64,000 nucleotides of DNA from Flavobacteriaceae bacterium (GTDB lineage: Bacteria; Bacteroidota; Bacteroidia; Flavobacteriales; Flavobacteriaceae), in NCBI GenBank assembly GCA_030726725.1, contig JANRDC010000018.1, positions 25,774 to 89,773 of the forward strand, read 5' to 3'. Every line of letters starts with the position of its first letter. Position 1 is the stretch's first letter. Made by a program: the position numbers and the translations under genes. The notes beneath the pieces were generated by a model. It ran no database searches and was not told where the DNA came from. It was given only the letters and a program-made list of their open reading frames with translations. Shown here piece after piece: positions 1 through 7,538 of the stretch.

Positions 1-312
1 AGGGTTTACGAGGCTTTTGATGATTGGTTAAAACAGCAAAATGCGCCATACATTCTTTTTGAGTCTGCGCTCTTGCTTGAAGGTGGTCGTGCCGATGATT
101 TTGACCTGATCTGGGTGGTTGAAGCTCCCTTGTCGCTTAGGTTGTCGCGTCTTGAGGCTAGGGGATTGAAGCGAGAGGAAGCCTTACAGCGCATAAATGC
201 TCAATGGACAGACGATGAGCGCAGGATTTACGCTGATTTGATATGGGTTAATGACGAGTCTTCAGATATAATGTTAAAAATATTTGATATTCATAATGAA
301 TTAACTAAATAG
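1..312 (+). CDS. coaE: dephospho-CoA kinase, C-terminal part (cut by window edge)
   Basis: An open frame runs from the first base to a TAA at 310-312 and encodes the last 103 residues of a CoaE-type kinase, which phosphorylates dephospho-CoA to CoA in the last step of CoA synthesis. Seen here: the LLLEGG and DLIWVV segments, followed by a region matching the R-L-R-gly-hydrophobic helix of CoaE (LSRLEARG) and the DDERR stretch. The N-terminal P-loop lies outside the window. The family assignment rests on this C-terminal half only. The gene ends 88 bases before the histidine kinase, across a very AT-rich gap. Confidence 0.8.
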   Translation, partial: RVYEAFDDWLKQQNAPYILFESALLLEGGRADDFDLIWVVEAPLSLRLSRLEARGLKREEALQRINAQWTDDERRIYADLIWVNDESSDIMLKIFDIHNELTK

Positions 313-385
313 ATAATTTATTTCTTTATTTGTTATTAAATAGTTAATATATTATTTCAAAATTAACTTTTTAATTAAAATTGAT

Positions 386-393
386 TAATTTTG
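386..393 (+). promoter_or_regulatory. TAnnTTTG -7 box before the histidine kinase
   Basis: TAATTTTG matches the Bacteroidota -7 consensus TAnnTTTG. It sits only 7 bases before the ATG at 401, so transcription would start at or very near the start codon. No convincing TTG -33 element is visible in the surrounding AT-rich sequence. Confidence 0.5.
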
Positions 394-400
394 TTAACAA

Positions 401-1981
401 ATGAAAAAATCCTATTTCTTTTTGTTGGTTGCTGTGATGTCGTTGGCCTTGGTCGGTGCTATCTCCGTACAGGGTTATTGGATCAAACAGTCCATTGCTT
501 TAAAAGAGGATCAGTTCGACAGCGCGGTCTCTGACGTGCTGATTGAAACTTCTCAGAAAATTGCTCAGCGAGAAGTTTCTGATTATTACGAAGAGTTTTT
601 GAAGCTCAAAGACTCAGTAGGCAACCCGGATAAAGCCCACTACAAAAATTTTTTCTTTTTTGACAAAGACCTCAATACCAACGAGACTACCTTTTATGCC
701 CACGAAATTCTCGAGCAGGATTACAGTGTAGCCAATAAGATGTTCGACAACGGTTTTGGTCGCGATTCATCTTTGATCAGGGCCTATGTCAGCGAACGAA
801 CCAAGATGGTGTATCGCGAGGATTTTGGAATTGACGGAAAAAGAACAACCATTACACCGATTACTAAGTTAGCGATCAGCGGTAGACTTACCGAATACGA
901 TCGCGTTATCTTGGAGGATGTGCTTAAAGAAAGAGCCCGCTTGGTGCCGATTCATGAACGCATCAGCGCTCAAGAATTGGTATTGGCCTTAGATCGCGCT
1001 TTTGAACTCAGGGGTATAGATATCGACTACGAATTCGGGGTGTACAGCAGTCAGCTACCCACCAAAATTAAAAGCGGTGGATTTGAATACAGTGCGAGTA
1101 ATCCCTATAAAGTTCCACTGTTTACTGACACTGAGGGCGATAGCGATTTTAGCCTTCATGTGACTTTTCCCCAAAAATCCACCTTTTTGTGGCGATCTAT
1201 TTTGGGTACAGCAGTGCTTTCCGGTGTGTTTAGTTTACTGATATTGTTGGTGTTTGTCAGCGCTATTTATCAGTGGATTAAACAGAAGAAGCTCTCCGAG
1301 ATCAAATCGGATTTCATCAACAACATGACCCATGAGTTTAAAACTCCTATAGCGACCATCAATCTGGCTGTTGAAGCCTTGCGCAATCCCAAAATTTCTG
1401 GAGATGCTGAGAAGTTTGCGAAATACACCCAGATGATCAAGGAGGAAAATAAACGGATGAACGAACAGGTGGAAAATGTGTTGCAAATTTCAAAATTGGA
1501 CAAAAACCAACTGGATTTGATTCGTCAAGAAGTTGATTTTCATGATATTATCGAAGATGCGATCGCTGCAGTTTCTTTGATATTAGACAACAGTGGGGGG
1601 TACATCACCACCCATCTGTCAGCTGCCCCATCTGTGGTCTCTGTCAGTGAAATGCACATGACCAATGTGGTGGTTAACATTTTAGAAAACGCGGTCAAAT
1701 ACTCAGGCGAATCTCCAAAAATCGATGTATACACACAAACCAAAGGCAATAAATTGTTGATTTCCATCAAAGATCAAGGCCCGGGCATGAGCAAACAGGT
1801 GCTCAAGCAAATCTTTGAGAAATTCTACCGAGAGCCCACAGGTGATTTACACAATATCAAAGGTCATGGTTTAGGTCTGGCCTATGTCAAAAAGATTGTT
1901 GCCCTTCATAAAGGGCAGGTTTACGCAGAAAGTGAAAAAGGGAAAGGGAGTACTTTCCACATAGAATTACCTTTAAATTAA
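401..1981 (+). CDS. membrane sensor histidine kinase (RprX-like)
   Basis: A 526-residue two-component sensor. It has an N-terminal membrane segment (about residues 5-27), a periplasmic sensor region of roughly 240 residues without recognised motifs, and a second membrane segment (about 265-288). Next comes the dimerisation/phosphoacceptor H-box NNMTHEFKTP with H311, then an HATPase domain with the N box (NILENAVKYS), DQGPGM G1 box and GHGLGLAYV G2 box. All catalytic motifs are intact. The response regulator starts 6 bases after the stop, so the two are almost certainly one operon. The architecture resembles RprX of Bacteroides; the signal sensed cannot be read from the sequence. Confidence 0.93.
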   Translation: MKKSYFFLLVAVMSLALVGAISVQGYWIKQSIALKEDQFDSAVSDVLIETSQKIAQREVSDYYEEFLKLKDSVGNPDKAHYKNFFFFDKDLNTNETTFYAHEILEQDYSVANKMFDNGFGRDSSLIRAYVSERTKMVYREDFGIDGKRTTITPITKLAISGRLTEYDRVILEDVLKERARLVPIHERISAQELVLALDRAFELRGIDIDYEFGVYSSQLPTKIKSGGFEYSASNPYKVPLFTDTEGDSDFSLHVTFPQKSTFLWRSILGTAVLSGVFSLLILLVFVSAIYQWIKQKKLSEIKSDFINNMTHEFKTPIATINLAVEALRNPKISGDAEKFAKYTQMIKEENKRMNEQVENVLQISKLDKNQLDLIRQEVDFHDIIEDAIAAVSLILDNSGGYITTHLSAAPSVVSVSEMHMTNVVVNILENAVKYSGESPKIDVYTQTKGNKLLISIKDQGPGMSKQVLKQIFEKFYREPTGDLHNIKGHGLGLAYVKKIVALHKGQVYAESEKGKGSTFHIELPLN

Positions 1982-1987
1982 GCAGAT

Positions 1988-2692
1988 ATGGAAGCGATGA
2001 AAAAAATTTTACTGGTAGAAGATGATCCCAATTTTGGCAGTATCCTCAAGGATTATCTGATGATGAATGACTTTGAAGTGGTCTTGGCCAAAAACGGCAT
2101 GGAAGGCTTTGAAAAGTTTAAAAAAGAAACATTTGACGTCTGTATTTTAGATGTCATGATGCCTTATAAGGATGGGTTTACCTTAGCCAAAGAAATTCGC
2201 GAAAAAGACGACAGAATCCCCATTGTCTTTTTAACCGCAAAAACCATGAAAGAGGACGTGCTTAAAGGGTATAAAGCAGGAGCAGATGATTATCTAAACA
2301 AGCCCTTTGATTCCGAAGTATTGTTGGTGAAACTCAAAGCAATTATCCAGAGAAAGTCTACAGCTACCTTAGCTGAGAGCAATCAATTTGAGTTTGAAAT
2401 CGGCGATTTCCACCTCAATGCTAAATTGAGGTTTTTGACCTACAAAGACGAGCCTGCCATCAAGTTGTCCCCTAAAGAGAATGAGTTGCTGCGCATGTTG
2501 GCCCTATATCAGAATGATTTAATGCCCAGAGAGTTAGCTTTAACCAAAATCTGGAGGGATGACAATTATTTTACCTCTAGGTCTATGGACGTTTATATCG
2601 CTAAATTGAGGAAGTACCTAAAGTTAGATCCCAACGTATCTGTTTTAAATATACACGGAGAAGGATTTAGACTCGTGGTTAAGCAGGAGTAA
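1988..2692 (+). CDS. OmpR/PhoB-family response regulator (RprY-like)
   Basis: A 234-residue regulator partnered with the preceding kinase. The receiver domain (about 1-120) shows the acidic pair in LVEDDP, the phosphoacceptor D55 in ILDVMMP, the conserved T/K positions (LTAKT and LNKPFD). A winged-helix DNA-binding domain follows (about 135-232; SPKENELLRML and SMDVYIAKLRKYL). Met1 or Met4 could be the start; Met1 is given because it is 6 bases from the kinase stop. The last 14 bases overlap the end of miaA on the opposite strand, and there is no terminator hairpin between them. Confidence 0.93.
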   Translation: MEAMKKILLVEDDPNFGSILKDYLMMNDFEVVLAKNGMEGFEKFKKETFDVCILDVMMPYKDGFTLAKEIREKDDRIPIVFLTAKTMKEDVLKGYKAGADDYLNKPFDSEVLLVKLKAIIQRKSTATLAESNQFEFEIGDFHLNAKLRFLTYKDEPAIKLSPKENELLRMLALYQNDLMPRELALTKIWRDDNYFTSRSMDVYIAKLRKYLKLDPNVSVLNIHGEGFRLVVKQE

Positions 2693-3608
2693 TACCCAAT
2701 CCTTGAAGTGCACTGATCGCCTGAAGCTGTGGTTCAACTTCTGTCACCCAATGAATATCAGGTTGACGTCTAAACCAAGTTCCTTGTCTTTTGGCATAGC
2801 GTCGCGTATTGGTTTTGATGTCCTCTATGGCCTGAGCTTCACTGATCAAACCGTTCATATAGGCAAATACCTCCGTGTATCCCACTGTTTTTAAGGCGTT
2901 CAAGTCTCTGTGCTCATACAAGGAGGCAGCCTCTTGAAATAATCCAGAAGCAACCATTTGGTCAACCCTCAAATTAATTCTTTGGTGGAGCCAAGTTCGA
3001 GGGCCTTCAATACCCAAGGCGATATTTTTAAAATTTCGCGCTGGTTTAGCTTTGCCCAAAAAATGGCTGTAAGGTTGTTTGCAGCTTAAGCATACGGATA
3101 GTGCCCGGATCAGCCTCATCGGATTTTGTAGGTCAACAGTTTTGGCATATTCAGGATCCAATTCCCTGAGCAGTTTTTGGAGGGCTTCGATACCCCGATC
3201 TTTCCATAATGCTTCCACATAAGTTTTGTGTTCTGGTGCTACCTCAGGAAACTCATCCAAGCCCTGGGTCAGGGCTTGAATATACAGTCCGCTTCCACCT
3301 ACCAAAATGACCACAGGATTTTCAGCAAACAGTTGATCGAGCAGTGTTAGGGCTTCTTTTGCATAATCTCCTACAGTGTATGTGTCCTGGATGCTTTTGT
3401 GCTGTATGAGGTAATGTGCAGCTTGAGCTAGCTCATCTGAACTGGGCACTGCTGTACCAATACTCATTTCCCGGTAAAACTGCCTTGAATCTGCTGATAC
3501 AATGGGCGCATTGAGCCAATTAGCCAGCTGAATGGCCAAGCTTGTTTTTCCCGATGCTGTAGCACCAAGCACGGAAATCAAGGTATTATTCGGGCTATTC
3601 AGGGTCAA
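2679..3608 (-). CDS. miaA: tRNA dimethylallyltransferase
   Basis: MiaA transfers the dimethylallyl group of DMAPP to N6 of A37 in tRNAs that read UNN codons. The 309-residue protein has the P-loop GATASGKT at residues 15-22, the ADSRQFYR motif that recognises the target base region, and the downstream GLDEFPEV / GSGLYI segments typical of the family. The length is normal. It is the last gene of a minus-strand operon: its first 14 bases overlap the end of the exonuclease gene, which suggests translational coupling, and its end overlaps the response-regulator gene. Confidence 0.95.
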   Translation of the reverse strand: MTLNSPNNTLISVLGATASGKTSLAIQLANWLNAPIVSADSRQFYREMSIGTAVPSSDELAQAAHYLIQHKSIQDTYTVGDYAKEALTLLDQLFAENPVVILVGGSGLYIQALTQGLDEFPEVAPEHKTYVEALWKDRGIEALQKLLRELDPEYAKTVDLQNPMRLIRALSVCLSCKQPYSHFLGKAKPARNFKNIALGIEGPRTWLHQRINLRVDQMVASGLFQEAASLYEHRDLNALKTVGYTEVFAYMNGLISEAQAIEDIKTNTRRYAKRQGTWFRRQPDIHWVTEVEPQLQAISALQGLGITPA

Positions 3609-4683
3609 AGGAATGCCATTTAAGGTGTTGTTTCTCCTGATCGATCCACACCAAATAAGCGGGATCTGGAAAAATAGGGGTCAATAATTGCTCAAAAACC
3701 TGGTGGTTAACCAATTGGTAGTTGAGTTCAAAATAGGCGTAACCACAAACCATCCCATTTTTCATGTAGAGGCCACATCGTTCTCCTAGATGGCGACCTG
3801 GAGCGATCCACACACCGTGCATCCCCTGGTAAACATCGATCAATAAGGGATCGCTGATCAATTTTTTTCGCCGGTTGTATTTGGGCTTTAGTGATTTCAG
3901 ATACAGATGATGCAGTATTTTGGTCATCAGGGAGCTACCTGAGGGAAATGCTTCTATGCTTTTGGTTTCTTTGAGCACGCGTTTGTGGTGGTCGTCTGCC
4001 GATAAAAAAAGCTGATAGGTCGCTTTGTACATGTTTTTATCGGACAGTAGGTAGACCGCCTTTTGGTCTTTTCCCAAAAGCACCACCACCCCGGGTGTAT
4101 CTGGTATTTCCTGAACTAATCCCCACTGTTTGTCTGAAACCAAGCTTTGTTCGGGCCCTTTGGTCATGGCGTGAAACAGTCCTTTTTCTAGGTCTTTCTC
4201 TAAGAGTACTTGGAATAATTTCAGCGTTGCTAAGGCATCACCACTGGCCCTATGCCTGTCGTGGATCGGGATGCCCAAGGATTTGACCAGTTTCCCCAGA
4301 GAATACGACTCTTGGTCTGGAATCAGTTTTTTGGCCAGATCAACAGTGCAAACGGTTTTGCGTTCATAGGTATATCCCAATCTGTCGTAACACAACTTTA
4401 AAATTCGGTAGTCAAACTGCGCATTATGGGCCACTAGGACGCAACCCTCGGTGATTTCAACCACTCTTTTGGCCAATTCGTGAAACTTTGGTGCTGTGCG
4501 CACCATGGCATCGCTGATGCCGGTAAGTTTTTCCACAAATGGCTGTATCGGTGTTTCAGGATTGACCAAGCTGATCAGTTGATCGACTACTTCAGCGCCG
4601 TCAAATTTATAAATGGCAATTTCAGTAATTCCTTCTTGATTGTATTTTCCTCCTGTGGTTTCTAGATCGATGATGGCGTACAT
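3595..4683 (-). CDS. DEDDh exonuclease fused to a degenerate GIY-YIG domain
   Basis: The 362-residue protein opens with a DnaQ-like 3'-5' exonuclease domain (about 1-160). Its metal ligands are complete: D6 and E8 in DLETTGG, D91 in HNAQFD, H144 and D149 in HRASGD. The second half aligns with the GIY-YIG/UvrC-like domain usual in this Bacteroidota family and keeps the LKPKYNR end. However, GIY reads GVV (198-200), YIG reads YLL (211-213), the catalytic Arg is A221 and the metal-binding Glu is S251. The exonuclease is probably active; the nuclease-like domain is probably not. It lies 6 bases after the PLP-protein gene and overlaps miaA by 14 bases. Confidence 0.85.
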   Translation of the reverse strand: MYAIIDLETTGGKYNQEGITEIAIYKFDGAEVVDQLISLVNPETPIQPFVEKLTGISDAMVRTAPKFHELAKRVVEITEGCVLVAHNAQFDYRILKLCYDRLGYTYERKTVCTVDLAKKLIPDQESYSLGKLVKSLGIPIHDRHRASGDALATLKLFQVLLEKDLEKGLFHAMTKGPEQSLVSDKQWGLVQEIPDTPGVVVLLGKDQKAVYLLSDKNMYKATYQLFLSADDHHKRVLKETKSIEAFPSGSSLMTKILHHLYLKSLKPKYNRRKKLISDPLLIDVYQGMHGVWIAPGRHLGERCGLYMKNGMVCGYAYFELNYQLVNHQVFEQLLTPIFPDPAYLVWIDQEKQHLKWHSFDPE

Positions 4684-4689
4684 AGGCTC

Positions 4690-5343
4690 CTAATTTCGTT
4701 CGCCAAAAATGGAACTGCCGATGCGTACCATATTGCTGCCCATAGATATAGCCAAAGCGTAGTCTTGGCTCATACCCATAGAAAGCGTGTCCCAATGCGC
4801 ATGGATTGCCTTTAGCTGGTCAAACACTGACTTTAGGGAAGCAAATTCTTGTTTAATTTGATGTTCATCCGAGGTAAATGTCGCCATGCCCATTAATCCT
4901 TGAATGCGCACATGGGGATATTTCTCCAGCTGTTCTTGGGTAGCCCAGGAGACCAGCTCTTGGGGGTTCCATCCGAATTTAGTGGACTCCTCAGCGATAT
5001 GAACCTGCAGTAAACAGGAGATGATTCGGTTGTTTTTTGCTCCTTGCTTCTCGATTTCATCCAGCAGTTCTGAACGGTCTACCCCGTGAATCAACGCCAC
5101 ATAGGGAGCGATATATTTTACTTTGTTGCTCTGAAGATGCCCAATCATGTGCCATTGTATGTCCTTGGGCATAGAGGACCATTTTGCGGTCATTTCTTGG
5201 GCCTTGTTTTCACCAAAAACGCGTTGTCCTGCCTCATAGGCTTCCATCAGGTCGGTTTCAGGTTTGGTTTTAGACACAGCTACCAGGGTAACCTGCTGGG
5301 GGAGTGATTGCTTGATGCGAAGTAAACGGTCGGCTATTGACAT
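4690..5343 (-). CDS. YggS/PLPBP-family pyridoxal-phosphate homeostasis protein
   Basis: A 217-residue PLP-binding protein of the YggS/PROSC family, a single-domain alanine-racemase fold that buffers PLP and affects amino-acid homeostasis. The PLP lysine is K25 in VAVSKTKP. The VFGENKAQEM, HMIGHLQSNK and GLMGMATF stretches and the C-terminal SMGMSQDYALAI and RIGSSIFGER are all present. I start it at the ATG at 5341-5343, one base after the stop of the upstream oxidoreductase. A longer in-frame start at 5382 would add 13 residues inside that gene and is not needed for the fold. Confidence 0.92.
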   Translation of the reverse strand: MSIADRLLRIKQSLPQQVTLVAVSKTKPETDLMEAYEAGQRVFGENKAQEMTAKWSSMPKDIQWHMIGHLQSNKVKYIAPYVALIHGVDRSELLDEIEKQGAKNNRIISCLLQVHIAEESTKFGWNPQELVSWATQEQLEKYPHVRIQGLMGMATFTSDEHQIKQEFASLKSVFDQLKAIHAHWDTLSMGMSQDYALAISMGSNMVRIGSSIFGERN

Positions 5344-5344
5344 A

Positions 5345-6313
5345 TTAATTTTCGTAGGCTTTGATAATTTGAAGGGCAACATCTAACGCATTGGCCCCAT
5401 CGACCAGGTCGACGATCGGTCTTTTACCTTGAGTAATCGCCTGGGCAAATGTTTCCAATTCATCGAGAATGGCATTGTTGGCCTCAGGGGTGGGGTGTTC
5501 AAAATAGATCTGTTTAGAAACTCCTTCCGCATTGACCAAAATCATATCAAATGGTCCAGGCTGTTTCGGCGCATCTTTCATTTTAACAATCTCGGTTTTC
5601 TTTTCCAAAAAGTCGACAGATACGTAGGCGTCTTTCTGAAAAAAACGGGATTTTCGCATGTTTTTCATCGAGATTCTGCTGGCTGTTAGGTTGGCCACAC
5701 AGCCGTTTTCAAAAACCAATCGAGCATTGGCAATATCAGGGGATTGGCTGAGCACACGCACGCCGCTAGCCCGAACTTCAACCAATGGAGATTGAACTAC
5801 AGATAAAATGATGTCGATATCGTGTATCATCAAATCCAAGACAACAGGCACATCAGTGCCCCTGGGATTGAACTCGGCAAGTCGGTGTGTTTCGATAAAC
5901 ATGGGTTGATCCAATGCGCCCAAGGCAGCTTTAAAAGCGGGGTTAAAGCGCTCCACATGGCCTACTTGACCCAAAACACCATGCGCTTTGGCCAATGCGA
6001 TCAGTTCCTGTGCCTGTTCTAAAGTGTGGGTAATCGGTTTTTCAATAAACACGTGTTTGCCCATGCTGATGGCTTGTTGGGCTACATCAAAGTGGGCTAG
6101 GGTAGGTGTGACAATGTCCACCACGTCCACAGCGGCCAACAATTGGCCTAAATCCTCAAAATGGGTATATCCCTTTTCGCGACTGAGTGCAGCCGCATTT
6201 TCTTGGTGGGGATCATAAAAACCAACCAAATCGTAAAGCGGAGAGGAATCTGCCAATTTGAGGTGAATTTTTCCCAGATGACCAGCACCCAAAACGCCAA
6301 TGCGCAACTTCAT
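5345..6313 (-). CDS. Gfo/Idh/MocA-family oxidoreductase
   Basis: A 322-residue NAD(P)-dependent oxidoreductase. It has a Rossmann fold with GAGHLG at residues 9-14, the EKP motif at 91-93 with the family's catalytic Lys, and the HDID segment at 164-167, which is the usual substrate-side His region. The start at 6313 gives the standard MKLRIGVLGAG beginning; an in-frame Met nine residues upstream is less likely. Substrates in this family are mostly sugars or inositols, and nothing in the sequence or neighbourhood fixes this one. It is the first gene of an operon continuing with yggS, exonuclease and miaA. Confidence 0.85.
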   Translation of the reverse strand: MKLRIGVLGAGHLGKIHLKLADSSPLYDLVGFYDPHQENAAALSREKGYTHFEDLGQLLAAVDVVDIVTPTLAHFDVAQQAISMGKHVFIEKPITHTLEQAQELIALAKAHGVLGQVGHVERFNPAFKAALGALDQPMFIETHRLAEFNPRGTDVPVVLDLMIHDIDIILSVVQSPLVEVRASGVRVLSQSPDIANARLVFENGCVANLTASRISMKNMRKSRFFQKDAYVSVDFLEKKTEIVKMKDAPKQPGPFDMILVNAEGVSKQIYFEHPTPEANNAILDELETFAQAITQGKRPIVDLVDGANALDVALQIIKAYEN

Positions 6314-6377
6314 AAAACTATTTTTTTCAAAAATACACATTCCACCTGACCTGAAGCGTCCGTCCTTTTTTTTGTGC

Positions 6378-6385
6378 TAATTTTG
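6378..6385 (+). promoter_or_regulatory. TAnnTTTG -7 box before smpB
   Basis: TAATTTTG lies 7 bases before the smpB ATG. This geometry would give a leaderless or nearly leaderless mRNA. No TTG stands at the expected -33 distance. Confidence 0.45.
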
Positions 6386-6392
6386 TGGACTG

Positions 6393-6857
6393 ATGAAAAA
6401 CCGCATAGACATACAAAATAAAAAAGCCCGTTTCAATTACGAGTTACTCGATGGCTTTACCGCGGGTATTGTGTTGTCTGGCACGGAAATCAAGTCTTTA
6501 AGGCTTGGAAAAGCCTCCATTACTGAGTCGTTTTGTGAATTCAACGACACCGATGAGCTGTTTGTGGTGAATATGACTATTGAGGAGTACGCTCATGGTT
6601 CGCATTACAACCACCTCCCCAAGGCCAGCAGAAAGTTATTGCTCAACAAGAGAGAATTAAAAAAAATCCGACAGGCGGTTAAAATTTCCGGGAATACAGT
6701 AGTGCCGACACGACTGTTTATCAACGAGCGGGGATTGGCCAAGCTCAATATCAGTCTGGCCAAGGGGAAAAAACTCTTCGACAAGCGAGAGACCATCAAA
6801 GATAGAGACAACAAAAAACAATTGGACCGCGTGAAAAAAGCGTTGATTCGTCACTGA
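6393..6857 (+). CDS. smpB: SsrA-binding protein SmpB
   Basis: SmpB binds tmRNA and delivers it to stalled ribosomes for trans-translation. The 154-residue protein has the family signatures NKKARFNYELL, GTEIKSLR and the KASITESFCEF region, then the basic C-terminal tail (KGKKLFDKRETIKDRDNKK) that reaches into the mRNA channel. The length is normal. Its TGA stop overlaps the ATG of pcm by one base. The tmRNA gene itself was not found in this window. Confidence 0.97.
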   Translation: MKNRIDIQNKKARFNYELLDGFTAGIVLSGTEIKSLRLGKASITESFCEFNDTDELFVVNMTIEEYAHGSHYNHLPKASRKLLLNKRELKKIRQAVKISGNTVVPTRLFINERGLAKLNISLAKGKKLFDKRETIKDRDNKKQLDRVKKALIRH

Positions 6858-7498
6858 TGATAGACACCCACAAACATCGCGGAAAAAGAAGATTACTCGC
6901 TCAGTCCCTGAGAGAGAAGGGGATTGTAGATCCACATGTGCTCTTTGCCATCGAGCAAGTGCCCAGGCATTTTTTTTTGGACAGTTCGTTTGAAGAACAC
7001 GCTTACCAAGACAAGGCCTTTCCCATAGGTTGCGACCAGACCATATCACACCCGTATACGGTAGCTTTACAGACCCAATTGATGGGGTTGTCTCCAGGAG
7101 ATAAGGTACTGGAAATCGGGACGGGAAGCGGGTACCAAACCGCTGTGTTGGTTCACATGAAGCTCCAGGTTTACTCCATTGAACGGCAGTCAATGCTCTT
7201 TAAAAAAGCACAACTGATGCTGCCTAAAATGCAATTAGCTCCCAAAAAGTTGATTTTTGGCGATGGATTTATCGGATATGCTCAAGCTGCTCCCTATCAG
7301 GGTATTATCGTTACTGCTGGGGCTCCTGAAGTGCCTAAGGCGTTGATGGCTCAGTTGGCTATTGGCGGGAAGTTAGTGATCCCAGTGGGTATGGGCACCC
7401 AGGAAATGATGGTGCTCACCCGAGTGGATGAAAAGAGTTTTGAGCGGGAAACCCATGGGCAGTTTGCTTTTGTCCCTATGTTGGCCGATAAAAAATAG
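6857..7498 (+). CDS. pcm: protein-L-isoaspartate O-methyltransferase
   Basis: Pcm methylates L-isoaspartyl residues in damaged proteins with S-adenosylmethionine, starting their repair. The 213-residue protein has the family's N-terminal VPRHFF and QTISHPY segments and the SAM-binding motif EIGTGSGY at residues 86-93. These are followed by the VYSIE acidic motif and the IIVTAGAPEVP stretch. The length is typical. The gene overlaps smpB by one base and ends at an inverted-repeat terminator shared with convergent clpB. Confidence 0.95.
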   Translation: MIDTHKHRGKRRLLAQSLREKGIVDPHVLFAIEQVPRHFFLDSSFEEHAYQDKAFPIGCDQTISHPYTVALQTQLMGLSPGDKVLEIGTGSGYQTAVLVHMKLQVYSIERQSMLFKKAQLMLPKMQLAPKKLIFGDGFIGYAQAAPYQGIIVTAGAPEVPKALMAQLAIGGKLVIPVGMGTQEMMVLTRVDEKSFERETHGQFAFVPMLADKK

Positions 7499-7530
7499 GC
7501 GGCTCAAGCGCATCACTCAAGCCGCCTTTC
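7498..7530. terminator. bidirectional terminator between pcm and clpB
   Basis: GGCGGCT (7498-7504) pairs with AGCCGCC (7520-7526) and is followed by TTTCT. It lies between the convergent pcm and clpB stops. The loop is 15 bases, and the U tract is short in both directions. Confidence 0.65.
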
Positions 7531-7538
7531 TGTTCATT

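Noticed and set aside
6657..7193. 178-codon minus-strand open frame across smpB and pcm
   Set aside because: Antisense to two clear genes, with Arg/Ser/Trp-rich composition typical of a shadow frame.
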